Of a DNA stretch of 47,429 bases, positions 36,056 through 45,163 are shown piece by piece. How positions within the stretch are numbered: the stretch's first letter is position 1; each line of letters opens with the position of its first letter. The notes beneath the pieces are model-generated. The model saw only the letters and a list, made by a program, of their open reading frames with translations, did no database searches and was not told the origin of the DNA. The stretch comes from Treponema sp. (GTDB lineage Bacteria > Spirochaetota > Spirochaetia > Treponematales > Breznakiellaceae): assembly GCA_031265435.1 (NCBI GenBank), contig JAISCR010000125.1, positions 1 through 47,429 on the forward strand. The letters are read 5' to 3'. The position numbers and the translations under genes were made by a program.

Positions 36056-37255
36056 TTATTCAATAATTTCAACTACCTGGCCGGAGGCAACGGTCTTCCC
36101 GCCTTCGCGGATAGCGAAGCGGAGGCCTTTCTCCATGGCTATGGGGTGGATCAGTTCACCAAAGATCTCGGTATTATCCCCGGGCATAATCATTTCCTTT
36201 CCCTCGGGAAGCTTGACCGTACCGGTGATATCGGTTGTCCGGAAATAAAACTGGGGCCGGTAACCGGTAAAGAAGGGGGTCTTCCGGCCGCCCTCATCCT
36301 GGGAGAGGCAGTAGATCTGACCCTTGAACTTGGAATGGGGAGTAATGGAACCGGGCTTGGCAAGTACCTGGCCTCTTTCCACTTCCTTCTTATCAACGCC
36401 GCGGAGCAGAGTACCGACGTTATCACCGGCCTGGACTTCGTCAAGGATCTTGTTGAACATTTCCATACCGGTAACAACCGTCTTCTTGGTGGGTTTGATA
36501 CCGACGATTTCAACTTCTTCGTTCAGCTTCAGGATACCGCGTTCCACCTTGCCGGTAACGACGGTGCCGCGGCCGGAGATGGTGAATACGTCTTCAATAG
36601 GCATAATGAAGGGCTTATCGGCATCACGCACGGGATCGGGGAAGTAGCTGTCCATGGCATCAAGCAGATCCTGGATGCACTTGGAATTTTCGGTCTCTTC
36701 ACCCTTGTTGAGATCCTCCATTGCCTTGAACGCGGAACCCTTGATGATGGGAATTTCGTCACCGGGGAAACCGTTGGCGTTGAGTACGTCCTTGATTTCC
36801 TCTTCTACGAGTTCGAGGAGTTCAGGATCGTCAACCAGGTCTACCTTGTTGAGGAAAACGATCATGTTGGGAACTCCCACCTGCCTTGCCAAAATAATAT
36901 GCTCGCGCGTCTGGGGCATGACCGAGTCAGGAGCCGAAACTACCAGTACAGCACCGTCCATCTGGGCGGCGCCCGTGATCATATTCTTGATGTAGTCGGC
37001 GTGCCCCGGGCAGTCTATGTGGGCATAATGACGTTTCTCGGACTGATATTCCAGGTGCCGGGTATTAATGGTAATACCGCGAGCCTTCTCTTCCGGCGCA
37101 TTATCAATATCGTCGAATTTCATAATCTTGTCGCCGTACTTCTTACCACAATACATGGTAATAGCGGCGGAAAGGGTGGTTTTCCCATGGTCAACGTGAC
37201 CAATGGTCCCGACATTCATGTGGATTTTAGTTCTATTGAACTTATCCTTTGCCAT
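36056..37255 (-). CDS. tuf: Translation elongation factor Tu
   Basis: A 399-residue EF-Tu that delivers aminoacyl-tRNA to the A site with GTP hydrolysis. G1 is GHVDHGKTT (19-27), the switch I region has [16 protein letters not shown]3 DCPGH, G4 NKVD, G5 SAFK. Domain 2 begins near [14 protein letters not shown]. The switch II region reads [13 protein letters not shown] where many bacteria have AATDGPMPQ; spirochaete EF-Tu proteins are known to differ here. AAGGAGG precedes the ATG. It heads the S10 operon; fusA, which usually lies before it, is absent. Confidence 0.99.
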   Translation of the reverse strand: MAKDKFNRTKIHMNVGTIGHVDHGKTTLSAAITMYCGKKYGDKIMKFDDIDNAPEEKARGITINTRHLEYQSEKRHYAHIDCPGHADYIKNMITGAAQMDGAVLVVSAPDSVMPQTREHIILARQVGVPNMIVFLNKVDLVDDPELLELVEEEIKDVLNANGFPGDEIPIIKGSAFKAMEDLNKGEETENSKCIQDLLDAMDSYFPDPVRDADKPFIMPIEDVFTISGRGTVVTGKVERGILKLNEEVEIVGIKPTKKTVVTGMEMFNKILDEVQAGDNVGTLLRGVDKKEVERGQVLAKPGSITPHSKFKGQIYCLSQDEGGRKTPFFTGYRPQFYFRTTDITGTVKLPEGKEMIMPGDNTEIFGELIHPIAMEKGLRFAIREGGKTVASGQVVEIIE

Positions 37256-37713
37256 TGTGTCCTCCTTGCATTAATGGGCACAGTAAAAATCAATGCAACA
37301 TAATCCGGTCTAAAACCAAAAGGCTCTAAACCGGTAAGCGTCCGAATAACATTCAGACAAAAAACAGCGTAATAATTGAAATACATGGATTAACAAACGG
37401 AAAATGAAGAAAGCGGAAATGCTTATCGTTCAAGAATCCGTCCCGTTCCACCTATCTCATCCGCACATACCGATGATTGGTTTGGATCAAAGCCGGCGCA
37501 GATTAAAAACCGACGCCAACCCGGAGACATTCATGGAATGTCCCGCGAGACCTTGCTGCGCTTACAAAACCAAGCTGGAAGGCCTTCCATTTGAAACTAT
37601 CTCCCGTACACCTCCCGGCATTGCCGCAGCATATATATCCGGCAGGGCAACTCAGGCCTGAAAAACCGGATATCTATTTCAAAAACCATCAAGCCCCAAA
37701 GGGCATCTCACAT

Positions 37714-37742
37714 AATCTACACTATAAAAAAAATCTTGTCAA
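37714..37742 (-). promoter_or_regulatory. Sigma-70 promoter of tuf-S10 operon
   Basis: On the minus strand TTGACA (37737-37742) and TAGATT (37714-37719) are separated by exactly 17 bases. The -35 is perfect, and an A/T-rich stretch fills the spacer. It lies just downstream of the rpsG terminator and faces tuf, so the S10 operon should be transcribed on its own. Confidence 0.7.
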
Positions 37743-37753
37743 TAGCAGTACCG

Positions 37754-37772
37754 CAGAAACCGAAGGTTTCTG
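37754..37772 (-). other. Small hairpin after the rpsG terminator
   Basis: CAGAAACC (37754-37761) and GGTTTCTG (37765-37772) are perfect eight-base arms with a three-base loop. It follows the terminator and precedes the tuf promoter; it may serve as a second termination or 3'-end structure. Confidence 0.6.
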
Positions 37773-37778
37773 CCAAAG

Positions 37779-37799
37779 AAAAACTCCCCTGGAGTTTTT
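37779..37799 (-). terminator. Intrinsic terminator after rpsG
   Basis: AAAAACTCC and GGAGTTTTT form a nine-pair stem with a three-base loop, ending in T5 on either strand, located four bases after the rpsG stop. It would end the rpsL-rpsG transcript and separates it from the tuf operon. The stem is short in GC, so some read-through is likely. Confidence 0.75.
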
Positions 37800-37802
37800 C
37801 TT

Positions 37803-38273
37803 CTACCACTTATAGTGGGCAAAGGCCTTGTTGGCTTCCGCCATCTTGTGGGTATCTTCCTTCTTCTTGAAGGCGGAACCCGTATTGTTAAAGGCGTCAA
37901 GGAGTTCCGCGGCAAGCCGGTCTCCCATACCGTGGCCGGAACGGGCCCTGGCGGCGTTGATAATCCACCGCATACCCAGAGCTTCCCTCCGGGATTCCCG
38001 GATTTCCACCGGCACCTGATAGGTGGCGCCGCCCACCCGGCGGCTCTTTACCTCTATGACAGGCTTTACATTATCAAGCGCCTTGAGGAATACCTCCAGC
38101 GGCTCTTTTTCGGTCTTCTGTTGAAGAATCCCCAGGGCGTCATGCACGATCCTGAGGCTTACGGAACGCTTGCCTTCCCACATCATGCGGTTAACAAATT
38201 TGGAAACTACAACGCTGTTATACCTGGGATCCGGCGCAATGCCCCGGTCAATGGTCTTCTTTTTACGACCCAT
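37803..38273 (-). CDS. rpsG: Ribosomal protein S7
   Basis: A 156-residue S7 with [60 protein letters not shown] and an end in [12 protein letters not shown]7 nucleates the 30S head and lies near the E-site tRNA; in E. coli it represses the str operon. Here the operon stops after it instead of continuing to fusA. Confidence 0.98.
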   Translation of the reverse strand: MGRKKKTIDRGIAPDPRYNSVVVSKFVNRMMWEGKRSVSLRIVHDALGILQQKTEKEPLEVFLKALDNVKPVIEVKSRRVGGATYQVPVEIRESRREALGMRWIINAARARSGHGMGDRLAAELLDAFNNTGSAFKKKEDTHKMAEANKAFAHYKW

Positions 38274-38329
38274 AAATCTCCTCTCTCCTTAAGTTAGCCA
38301 TAAAGTTGAACCGGACATGAAACGAAATT

Positions 38330-38704
38330 TCACGCCTTTGGCCGTTTGGCGCCGTATTTCGAGCGCCCCCGCTTGCGGTCTTCTACACCCAGGGTATCCT
38401 TGGCCCCGCGGATAATATGGTAACGGACACCGGGAAGATCCTTGACACGGCCGCCGCGAACCAAGACCACCGAGTGTTCCTGGAGGTTATGCCCGATACC
38501 GGGAATATAGGCCGTTACTTCAGTCCCGTGGGAGAGGCGCACGCGGGCGACCTTCCGGAGGGCCGAATTGGGCTTCTTGGGGGTCATGGTCATGACACGG
38601 GTACATACACCCCTCTTCTGCGGACAAGACTGGAGAGCAGGCGATTTGGACTTGGAAGAAACCTGCTGTCTCCCGAAACGTACCAACTGGTTAATTGTAG
38701 GCAT
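38330..38704 (-). CDS. rpsL: Ribosomal protein S12
   Basis: A 124-residue S12, which controls decoding accuracy in the A site. The [20 protein letters not shown] loop and the [18 protein letters not shown] loop are intact, with the lysines whose substitution gives streptomycin resistance in other bacteria unchanged. The start has AAGGGAG and AAGGA upstream. It begins the short rpsL-rpsG operon behind a promoter at about 38821. Confidence 0.98.
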   Translation of the reverse strand: MPTINQLVRFGRQQVSSKSKSPALQSCPQKRGVCTRVMTMTPKKPNSALRKVARVRLSHGTEVTAYIPGIGHNLQEHSVVLVRGGRVKDLPGVRYHIIRGAKDTLGVEDRKRGRSKYGAKRPKA

Positions 38705-38797
38705 TCCTTAAAAACTCCCTTACAATATCAACGCCGGTATACGGCGGATAATAGCAATACACCCGAGACGGCTCCACAATTTCAGAACCGGCCCAAC

Positions 38798-38828
38798 CCT
38801 CTGTTTTTTTCAGAGGAAGGATTATAAC
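38798..38828 (-). promoter_or_regulatory. rpsL promoter with extended -10 and 5' hairpin
   Basis: On the minus strand the box reads TGTTATAAT (38821-38829 approximately), a perfect -10 with the TGn extension; no clear -35 is present. Just downstream, CCTCTG and CAGAGG (38798-38803, 38811-38816) form a six-pair hairpin around an A7 loop, which would lie at the very 5' end of the rpsL mRNA and could protect it. Confidence 0.65.
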
Positions 38829-38872
38829 ATATCAAAGCGGAAAAAAAAGATCAAGGGGTAAGGTTGAAAAAA

Positions 38873-39901
38873 ATGAAAAAAAGGCTGTTCTTCATTGCGG
38901 TTTTACTGGTTATTCTGGTCACGGAGTATGCCTTTTGCCGGGGCAAATCCCAGAATAGAGACAGCCCCCGCGATGACGGAAGGGAAAGAACCGAATACAG
39001 CCTTGTAAGCAGGGAACAGGGCTCCTCCGAGCCGGAACCTGAAAAGATTGAAAATGAAGTCCTCATGCCCGCAGCCGACCCGGAAAAAACGGCGCCGAAC
39101 AGGGCCGAACAGGTGATGAAGGCTCTGGCAAAGGCCTATCCCGACAGGATCGGCCCGGCGGAAGCACGTAACGGAGACTGGGCTGTCCCGATACGGGGAG
39201 ACTGGTACTACTATGCGGAGGGAAAAATGCTTCCCGAGGAACTTCGGGAAAAGGCCGGGGACTATGACGCCCAACCTTTTTACAACTACCCCGTGGAACT
39301 GCCTGAGTGGAAGGCGCCGGAACCGGAGGAGGAGGAACGCTTCCGGGGCATGGCTGAACGGCGGCGGCGGAATCCTTCCAGACGTTCCCAGCACTTCTTT
39401 GATGCGCTTTGGCGGGCTCATAATAAGGAAGAAGCCTGGGACAGGATAAAATCGATCCGTTTTTTGGGCCATACGGTGATGGTTCACTATGCCATTTTGG
39501 AAGAATTGGCCCTGGTTGAGGAGAGGATCCTCTCCGAGTCAAAAACGAATTCCCGTATACGGGCCTGGATTGCCAGTCTCAGTACCCTGGACGGCTGGAA
39601 CTGGCGGAGTATTGCCGATACCCAGAGCCGGAGTTTCCATGCATACGGCGCCGCGCTGGACATCCTTCCCAAAAATTACGGGAGGTCCAACACGTACTGG
39701 CTCTGGACTGCCCAATCGACTCCGGAATGGTGGACTATACCCTACGAAAAACGTCTGCATCCTCCGGATGAGGTAGTTAAGGCATTTGAAGCTTACGGCT
39801 TCATCTGGGGTGGAAAATGGCTCTTCTACGACACCATGCATTTTGAATTCCGGCCTGAAATTCTGATTTTGAACGAAATTCTCCCGGCAGACACGCGTTA
39901 A
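38873..39901 (+). CDS. M15-family D-Ala-D-Ala carboxypeptidase-like protein
   Basis: A 342-residue secreted protein with a signal segment (RLFFIAVLLVILVTEYAFC). The C-terminal half is a peptidase M15 (VanY/DacY-like) domain: SFHAYGAALDI (about 253-263) supplies a zinc His and Asp, and KWLFYDTMHFEF (about 315-325) the second His and catalytic acid. Such enzymes trim D-alanine from peptidoglycan side chains or process its cross-links in the periplasm. The N-terminal about 110 residues are acidic and without a recognised domain. The ATG at 38873 is chosen over a TTG at 38864. It diverges from rpsL with little room between promoters. Confidence 0.82.
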   Translation: MKKRLFFIAVLLVILVTEYAFCRGKSQNRDSPRDDGRERTEYSLVSREQGSSEPEPEKIENEVLMPAADPEKTAPNRAEQVMKALAKAYPDRIGPAEARNGDWAVPIRGDWYYYAEGKMLPEELREKAGDYDAQPFYNYPVELPEWKAPEPEEEERFRGMAERRRRNPSRRSQHFFDALWRAHNKEEAWDRIKSIRFLGHTVMVHYAILEELALVEERILSESKTNSRIRAWIASLSTLDGWNWRSIADTQSRSFHAYGAALDILPKNYGRSNTYWLWTAQSTPEWWTIPYEKRLHPPDEVVKAFEAYGFIWGGKWLFYDTMHFEFRPEILILNEILPADTR

Positions 39902-39956
39902 GCCGAAAATCAGCTGGTAGTTTACATTTTTCAACTCACTGCAGTTTGTAGGTTCG

Positions 39957-40316
39957 GTGATAAACACAGATACTATAAACTTCATGGAAAAGAACACCAG
40001 CGAACGGGATATACGTCTCTTACTTGGAAGAAATCTGAAACGCCTGCGCGAGATGCATAACATCTCCCAGTTCAGCCTTGCCAACATGACAGGACTGACC
40101 AATGCCTTTATCAATGATATTGAAAACTGCAAACGGGGCATCTCTGAAAAAACTCTGGCAAAGCTTTCCAGCGCGCTGAATGTGGCGCCTTACCGGTTTT
40201 TTCTTCCCGAAAAAATACCTGACGACAGCTTTTCCGGCTATGTGTCGGACTTCAGGGCAAATATTAACATGGTACTGGGAAATCTGACGGATCAGTACCT
40301 GGATAAAAGAGAATAG
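39957..40316 (+). CDS. XRE-family helix-turn-helix regulator
   Basis: A 119-residue protein with an XRE/Cro-type DNA-binding domain (about 20-75): LGRNLKRLREMHNISQFSLA and NMTGLTNAFINDIENCKRGI are the two helices of the turn and their surroundings. The C-terminal about 40 residues have no recognised domain. A GTG start at 39957 and an ATG at 39984 both fit; neither has a strong Shine-Dalgarno site. It lies between the M15 peptidase and ftsH (convergent). Target unknown. Confidence 0.8.
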   Translation: MINTDTINFMEKNTSERDIRLLLGRNLKRLREMHNISQFSLANMTGLTNAFINDIENCKRGISEKTLAKLSSALNVAPYRFFLPEKIPDDSFSGYVSDFRANINMVLGNLTDQYLDKRE

Positions 40317-40337
40317 GTTCGCCGGCACGCCCCGGTG

Positions 40338-42272
40338 TCAAGCCAGGAGGGCCTTGAATTCCTTTTCATCCAGGGACTCTTTCTCCAGAAGGCTTGCGGC
40401 CACCTTTTCGAGAAGGGAGTGTTTCTCCTGAAGCATGTTTTTTGCGTGAAGATAGCGGGCCTCCACCATACGGGCAATTTCCTCATCCACGTACTGCTGG
40501 GTAGCTTCGGAATATTCCCGGTGAAACACCGGTTCCTGCTGAGCCTGGGGCCCCAGCATCCCGGCGCCCCGCTGGGTAAGGGCTACATTGCGGAAACGCT
40601 CGGACATACCGTAATCGGTGATCATCTTACGGGCAATGTCCGTCGCCTTGGTAAGATCGTTGGCCGCCCCGGTGGAAATTTTGCCGAATACAAGATCCTC
40701 GGCGGCCCGGCCTCCCAAAAGGACATCAATCTTCCCCAAAAGCTCTTCTTCGGTCATGAGGTAGCGGTCTTCAATGGGCATCTGGAGGGTGTAGCCCAGG
40801 GCGCCGAAGCCGCGGGGAACGATGGAAATTTTCTGCACCGGGTCCGAATTCGCCGTGAACGCGGCGACGAGCGCGTGGCCTGTCTCGTGAAAGGCAACGA
40901 TACGCCGTTCTTCGGGAGAGATGATCCGGGTCTTCTTCTGGAGCCCCGCCACGGTTTTTTCGATAGCCTCTTCAAAATCCTTCTGAAGCACAAACTGCCT
41001 GCCGCCCCGGACCGCAAGAAGGGCCGCCTCGTTCACGATATTGGCCAGATCCGCCCCGACAAAGCCCGAAGTGCTTCGGGCTACAGCCGCAAGATCCACC
41101 AGAGGGGAGAGTTTTACGGTTTTGGAGTGAATTCTCAGGATCTCTTCCCGGCCATTGAGATCGGGACGGTCTACCAGTACCTGCCGGTCAAAGCGGCCGG
41201 GCCTGAGCAGGGCGGGATCAAGCACGTCGGGCCTGTTGGTAGCCGCCAGGATGATAAGCCCGCTTGTAGCGTCAAAACCGTCCATTTCCACGAGAAGCTG
41301 ATTGAGAGTCTGCTCCCGCTCGTCGTTGCCCCCGGCAATGTTGTTGATCCGGCTCTTGCCGATGGCGTCCAGTTCATCAATAAAGATGATACAGCGCCGT
41401 TTTTCCCGGGCCTGTTTGAAGAGATCCCTCACTCTGGCGGCCCCTACCCCCACAAACATCTCCACAAATTCGGCGCCGGAGATGCGGAAAAAGGAAACCC
41501 CCGCCTCCCCTGCCACCGCCCTGGCGAGAAGTGTCTTGCCGGTGCCGGGCGGCCCCACGAGGAGTACCCCTTTGGGGATCTTGCCGCCTATATCGGTGTA
41601 CTTCTGGGGACTTTTAAGGAAATCAACCACCTCGATGAGTTCATCCTTCGCCTCGTCTACTCCGGCCACATCGGTGAAACGGGTAACGATGTCCCCTTCC
41701 GCCACGATAACCGCCCGGTTCTGCCCCACGGAAAGGACTCCGCCCCCCATGTTGCCCAGGCGTTTCATGAGGAAACGCCATATAATGAGGAAAAAGGCGA
41801 TAGGGAGAACCCAACTGAAGATAATATTGAGGATTGCGCTGCCTTCACGGGATACGGCGTAGTAGGCTATACCCTTTTCGTCCATCAATTTGATGATATC
41901 CGGGTCATTGAGGGGCACGGTTCTATAAACCGGCTCGGTGGAAGCCATGTAGGGACTTTTGAGGGCCGGCGAAGCAGTGCCGCGGCGGGAAACAGAACCG
42001 GTATAACCTGTAAAATAGGAATCGGTAATCTCCACCCGTTTTATCTCCCCGCTGGAGATCCTGGCCTTGAATTCCGAAAAATCGATGGTGGGATTCACCC
42101 GGCTCATGAAGACATAGTTAAAAAGGCTTAAGCCCACGATGAGAACCAGGACATAGATTATTGAAAATTTCCATCCGCCGAAGGGCTTGAAATCCGGCAA
42201 GCGGGGGCCTCCCGGCCACAGGGGTTCTTTCTTTTTATCGTTCTTGGGGTCTTCCGGCCTGAAATCACTCAT
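40338..42272 (-). CDS. ftsH: ATP-dependent zinc metalloprotease FtsH
   Basis: A 644-residue membrane protease. Two N-terminal membrane helices ([40 protein letters not shown]) enclose a periplasmic loop of about 90 residues. The AAA+ domain has GPPGTGKT near 239, Walker [12 protein letters not shown] and the second region of homology [20 protein letters not shown]. The protease domain has the zinc motif HETGH near 461. It removes misfolded and unassembled membrane proteins as a hexamer. The start has only a weak ribosome site. No neighbour forms an operon with it. Confidence 0.98.
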   Translation of the reverse strand: MSDFRPEDPKNDKKKEPLWPGGPRLPDFKPFGGWKFSIIYVLVLIVGLSLFNYVFMSRVNPTIDFSEFKARISSGEIKRVEITDSYFTGYTGSVSRRGTASPALKSPYMASTEPVYRTVPLNDPDIIKLMDEKGIAYYAVSREGSAILNIIFSWVLPIAFFLIIWRFLMKRLGNMGGGVLSVGQNRAVIVAEGDIVTRFTDVAGVDEAKDELIEVVDFLKSPQKYTDIGGKIPKGVLLVGPPGTGKTLLARAVAGEAGVSFFRISGAEFVEMFVGVGAARVRDLFKQAREKRRCIIFIDELDAIGKSRINNIAGGNDEREQTLNQLLVEMDGFDATSGLIILAATNRPDVLDPALLRPGRFDRQVLVDRPDLNGREEILRIHSKTVKLSPLVDLAAVARSTSGFVGADLANIVNEAALLAVRGGRQFVLQKDFEEAIEKTVAGLQKKTRIISPEERRIVAFHETGHALVAAFTANSDPVQKISIVPRGFGALGYTLQMPIEDRYLMTEEELLGKIDVLLGGRAAEDLVFGKISTGAANDLTKATDIARKMITDYGMSERFRNVALTQRGAGMLGPQAQQEPVFHREYSEATQQYVDEEIARMVEARYLHAKNMLQEKHSLLEKVAASLLEKESLDEKEFKALLA

Positions 42273-42364
42273 TGCCTATAGTTTACCGTATTTCGGAATT
42301 TTATACTATATCGGGAGATATGGAAAAAAATCGCAATTTCGGCTAAATTCTCATCGGTTTTTCC

Positions 42365-42391
42365 TAAATGAAAAATTTCAGGCGCCGATAA
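42365..42391 (+). promoter_or_regulatory. Sigma-28 (FliA) flagellar promoter
   Basis: TAAA (42365-42368) and GCCGATAA (42384-42391) are separated by exactly 15 bases, a perfect match to the FliA consensus core TAAA-N15-GCCGATAA. It points toward fliS-flgN and would start transcription near 42398, about 110 bases before the fliS start. This places the pair in the late flagellar gene class. Confidence 0.85.
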
Positions 42392-42443
42392 TCAAGAGTA
42401 CCTATATGGACGGGGTACTAACCTTAAAGCCTGAATGAGAGTT

Positions 42444-42477
42444 TGTCCGCACAGTAACCGGCTTTGTGGACAGACGC
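42444..42477 (+). repeat. AACCG-loop hairpin element, copy 2 in fliS leader
   Basis: The segments 42444-42455 and 42461-42472 (TGTCCGCACAGT and GCTTTGTGGACA) pair over 12 positions with one mismatch and two wobbles, loop AACCG. It shares 25 of 32 bases with the element at 23656-23687, including the loop, and one stem pair is changed on both sides (T-A to C-G). It lies in the fliS leader about 25 bases before the ribosome site. Confidence 0.6.
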
Positions 42478-42509
42478 GAATTATATCAGCAACCATGGAG
42501 GGGACTGCA

Positions 42510-42959
42510 GTGGCCTATACAAACGCACTTTCCGCTTACCGGGAAACAAGGATAAAGACAGCCAGCCAGGGGCAGCTTGTCGTCATGCTTTACGATGAGG
42601 CGCTGAAACATCTGGACAGGAGCCTGGAACTGCTGAGCCTCAACGCATCGGGAAAGAAAGATCCGGGTAAAATTGAACACGTCAACAAGGCTATACTAAA
42701 GACGCAGGATATTATTACGGAACTTATGGTTTCTCTGGATTTTGATCAGGGAGGAGAAATCGCCAAAAACCTCTTTTCGCTCTATACATGGTTCAACAAA
42801 GAGCTTCTGGAAGCCAATATCAATCAGGACAGACGGCGGCTCACGATTATCAGGAATATGATAAGCGATCTGAGGGCCGCCTGGAGTGAGATTGCGGGAA
42901 AAAACGCCGTGGGAACCGCGGCCGCGGGCGATGCCGGCGGCATCAACATTGCCGGGTAG
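42510..42959 (+). CDS. fliS: Flagellin export chaperone FliS
   Basis: A 149-residue helical protein: AYTNALSAYRETRIKTASQG, QLVVMLYDEALKHLDRSLEL, a middle helix TQDIITELMVSLDFDQGGEI and LFSLYTWFNKELLEANINQD, all typical of FliS, which keeps flagellin C-termini unfolded for secretion. The GTG at 42510 is chosen because GGAGGGG lies six bases upstream and the family begins MAYxNA; the ATG at 42495 overlaps that site. It is preceded by a sigma-28 promoter and followed six bases later by a FlgN-like gene. An Ala/Gly-rich tail ends it. Confidence 0.93.
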   Translation: MAYTNALSAYRETRIKTASQGQLVVMLYDEALKHLDRSLELLSLNASGKKDPGKIEHVNKAILKTQDIITELMVSLDFDQGGEIAKNLFSLYTWFNKELLEANINQDRRRLTIIRNMISDLRAAWSEIAGKNAVGTAAAGDAGGINIAG

Positions 42960-42965
42960 GTCTCT

Positions 42966-43472
42966 ATGATGTCTGCGCAGGAGATTGACGGCGAAGAGCT
43001 TTCCCGGCGTATAGCCGTTGTCAGACGCTTCAGGGCCCTGCTTCAGGAACAGAGGGATCGTTTCCACTCCTACCTTGAGGCTCTGGACAGGCAAAAGGAT
43101 GTCATCGAAAAGGGAAACACGGAGAGCCTTTTGAACCATGTGGAGCTTGAAGAGAAGATCGTGGCGGATATTTTCTCCATTCAAAAGGTTATCGATCCCC
43201 TGGAGGAGATGTATCAGGCGGCGGTTTCAGGTTACAACCGCGCCGAAATCTTCCATGCGCAGGAAAATACCGGTGTGCCGGCCCTGAGGGCGGCCCTGGA
43301 AAGCCTGAAAACCGAAGCGGCTGTCCGTTCCGGCGAAAACCGGAAGCTTCTTTCAAAGCGCATGGAAGAGATCCGCAATGAAATCAAGATACTGCGGGGC
43401 AATCCCTATCTGCAGAAGCGTCCTGTATACGGAAGCATAGATACCGCGTCGTTAATCGATATTAGAGGGTAA
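42966..43472 (+). CDS. flgN: FlgN-like flagellar chaperone
   Basis: A 168-residue, almost entirely helical protein with heptad-like stretches (RFRALLQEQRDRFHSYLEAL, SLLNHVELEEKIVADIFSIQ, ALESLKTEAAVRSGENRKLL). This is the FlgN pattern, a chaperone for the hook-filament junction proteins FlgK and FlgL. Its place directly behind fliS and under a sigma-28 promoter supports the call. Sequence alone would leave the family uncertain. Confidence 0.7.
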   Translation: MMSAQEIDGEELSRRIAVVRRFRALLQEQRDRFHSYLEALDRQKDVIEKGNTESLLNHVELEEKIVADIFSIQKVIDPLEEMYQAAVSGYNRAEIFHAQENTGVPALRAALESLKTEAAVRSGENRKLLSKRMEEIRNEIKILRGNPYLQKRPVYGSIDTASLIDIRG

Positions 43473-43489
43473 ACAGCAAAAACCGGCCA

Positions 43490-44335
43490 TTATAATTTTT
43501 CAAACTCCCAGCTTAAGCCTGTGGGCGATACACGTACACGGCAGTAGATGCCGGTACTTCTGTAATCCTCAACGGTGATGTAATGCACTCCGCCCGCTTC
43601 ATGAACCATGCGTTTGTGGGCATGGCCCATAAAAAGCGCCTCCGAACGGCCCTTGAGGAGATCCATGAGGCGGCCGCGTTCCCTTACATCGGTAAACTGC
43701 ACGAGGTCTGCCGGACTTTCGATAAAAATATTTGTGTGGGTAAAAACGAGAACATGCCGCTTTGCCGTTTTAAGTCCCTCTTCCAGCCATTCATACTGGG
43801 CGGAACCGAGTGTACCGGCAGCCGAATCCAGGACAAAGATGCTGGTACTGCCTGTGCCGCTGTCAATTCTGTAGCAGGTGGAGCCGATCAGCTCTTTCCA
43901 TACGGGCCAGTTGTTAAAATAAACATCATGGTTCCCGATGACGGGGTAGCAGGGAACTCCCAGGCTGCCTGAGATCTCAATAAATTTTTGGAGATCCTTT
44001 CTGCTGCCGTTCTGGGTGATGTCCCCGTTTACCACCACAAACGCGGCTCCGTTCATGACCGAAGAGAGTTTTTCGAGACCGTGAGCGTCCCCTTCCTCGA
44101 TGTGGGTATCGTTCAAAATGATAAAAGAATACTCGTCGGGCAGGGAAAGCGAGAGGTCTTCCGGACTTAAAAAATTAAAGGTGTTTTTATCGGAAAGCCT
44201 CGTATCCAGATCGCCGGAAGCAAAAAGCCCGAAGAGATCGACACTGCAGGATTGCAGTAAAACCGTTCCCGCAATCAGCAGGGCCGCCGTGCCGGCAAAA
44301 CCGATCCGCGGTAACACTGCTTTTTTTACCGCCAT
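43490..44335 (-). CDS. Calcineurin-like metallophosphoesterase lipoprotein
   Basis: A 281-residue precursor with a hydrophobic start and lipobox-like LLQSCS, so probably anchored in the envelope. The metallophosphoesterase motifs are in order: NDTHIEEGD, VVNGDIT, IGNHDVY, FTHTN and MGHAHKR, supplying the two metal sites that hydrolyse phosphoester or pyrophosphate bonds. The substrate is unknown. Its start overlaps the end of the upstream beta-barrel gene by ten bases, so the two are translated together. Confidence 0.85.
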   Translation of the reverse strand: MAVKKAVLPRIGFAGTAALLIAGTVLLQSCSVDLFGLFASGDLDTRLSDKNTFNFLSPEDLSLSLPDEYSFIILNDTHIEEGDAHGLEKLSSVMNGAAFVVVNGDITQNGSRKDLQKFIEISGSLGVPCYPVIGNHDVYFNNWPVWKELIGSTCYRIDSGTGSTSIFVLDSAAGTLGSAQYEWLEEGLKTAKRHVLVFTHTNIFIESPADLVQFTDVRERGRLMDLLKGRSEALFMGHAHKRMVHEAGGVHYITVEDYRSTGIYCRVRVSPTGLSWEFEKL

Positions 44336-45027
44336 GATACGGTCAGTCCTCCGCGGTACGCAACGCCAAAAAAATTGGCGGACAGGCCGCTGCTCCCGCT
44401 CTGATACAGTTCAAGTTCGTTTATGAGGGAAAACAGCTTTGTAAGCTTCAGGGAACTGTTCAGATTGAGAAAATAGGAACCGAAATTTCCAACCGCAAAA
44501 TCGCCGAAATTGGCGCAGCGTAAACCGATTCTGAATTTTTCGGTATTATAAAAATTGACATAGGCTGAAACGGCCAGTATTGATTCAAAAACCGTCCGGG
44601 TATAGTAAAACGAATTGAAACGGAGCGCGGGCCCCACGGAGATACCTGCCCGGCGGCCTTTCAGGGAGATCAGGGGAAGCAGGGTGTGGCTCCCGGTATC
44701 GTAGTCCGGCATCCCGTTGAACACATAGGAGACGCCGCCTGAAAGGGGAAGACGTAAGGGAAACACGGCTTCGCCGCTGATGAAGGTATCTACTTCGTAA
44801 ACATCCCGGGCGGCCCAAAAGGACAAACCGCTTTTTACGGTGTAACGTTCATTGAAGCTGAGGCTGCCTGAACCTGAAAATGTCCAGCACTGGTTAAAAG
44901 CCCGGTTGTATTCGGGCGTGACGGAAAAACCAAGTTCCGCACCCGAAAAATCAAGTCCGTATACTCCTGACGCTAAAACGAAAAAAAATACAAAACGGAA
45001 TTGAGAAGCCACCGGCCGTAATGTCAC
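44326..45027 (-). CDS. Outer-membrane beta-barrel-like protein
   Basis: A 233-residue precursor with a signal segment (FRFVFFFVLASGVYG) and then alternating strands rich in aromatic residues at their ends, finishing in GGLTVSWR. The pattern suggests an eight- to twelve-strand barrel in the outer membrane; no family is recognised. The GTG start at 45027 has AAGG six bases upstream. It overlaps the metallophosphoesterase gene, which implies a shared role at the cell surface or periplasm. Confidence 0.7.
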   Translation of the reverse strand: MTLRPVASQFRFVFFFVLASGVYGLDFSGAELGFSVTPEYNRAFNQCWTFSGSGSLSFNERYTVKSGLSFWAARDVYEVDTFISGEAVFPLRLPLSGGVSYVFNGMPDYDTGSHTLLPLISLKGRRAGISVGPALRFNSFYYTRTVFESILAVSAYVNFYNTEKFRIGLRCANFGDFAVGNFGSYFLNLNSSLKLTKLFSLINELELYQSGSSGLSANFFGVAYRGGLTVSWR

Positions 45028-45163
45028 ATTTCACCTTCATGAAAATATCCTTATCCCCATTCTTAATATTACTATGCCGGGGGTATTTGGTCAATATGAA
45101 CGAACGGCGGCAGCGGTCGTATCGCCATTGACAAAATCAGTTTTATCGGAACAGGATGTTAGC

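Larger units (their letters stand above)
37256..37802 (-). promoter_or_regulatory. Gap between rpsG and tuf with terminator, promoter and long leader
   Basis: The 547-base region contains, in minus-strand order, the rpsG terminator (37779-37799), a small hairpin (37754-37772), a sigma-70 promoter (37714-37742) and then about 450 bases of leader before tuf. The leader has a 14-base palindrome TGGAAGGCCTTCCA (37576-37589) and no recognisable gene or tRNA. The length suggests leader-based control, but the elements cannot be identified with certainty. Confidence 0.6.

Noticed and set aside
36041-37303. 420-codon open frame opposite tuf
   Set aside because: Antisense shadow of a highly expressed gene with biased codons.
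38296-38315. Possible third copy of the AACCG hairpin between rpsL and rpsG
   Set aside because: Only the left half (CCATAAAGTTGAACCGGAC) is similar; the right arm needed for a stem is missing.
38798-38816. CCTCTG-T7-CAGAGG as a terminator
   Set aside because: The T-run is in the loop, not after the stem, and it overlaps the rpsL promoter start; better read as a 5' hairpin.
40335-42131. 598-codon open frame opposite ftsH
   Set aside because: Shadow of a well-conserved gene; no ribosome site or domain pattern.
45128-45156. TTGACA before the PstS-like gene as a promoter
   Set aside because: No -10-like box at 16-18 bases distance.
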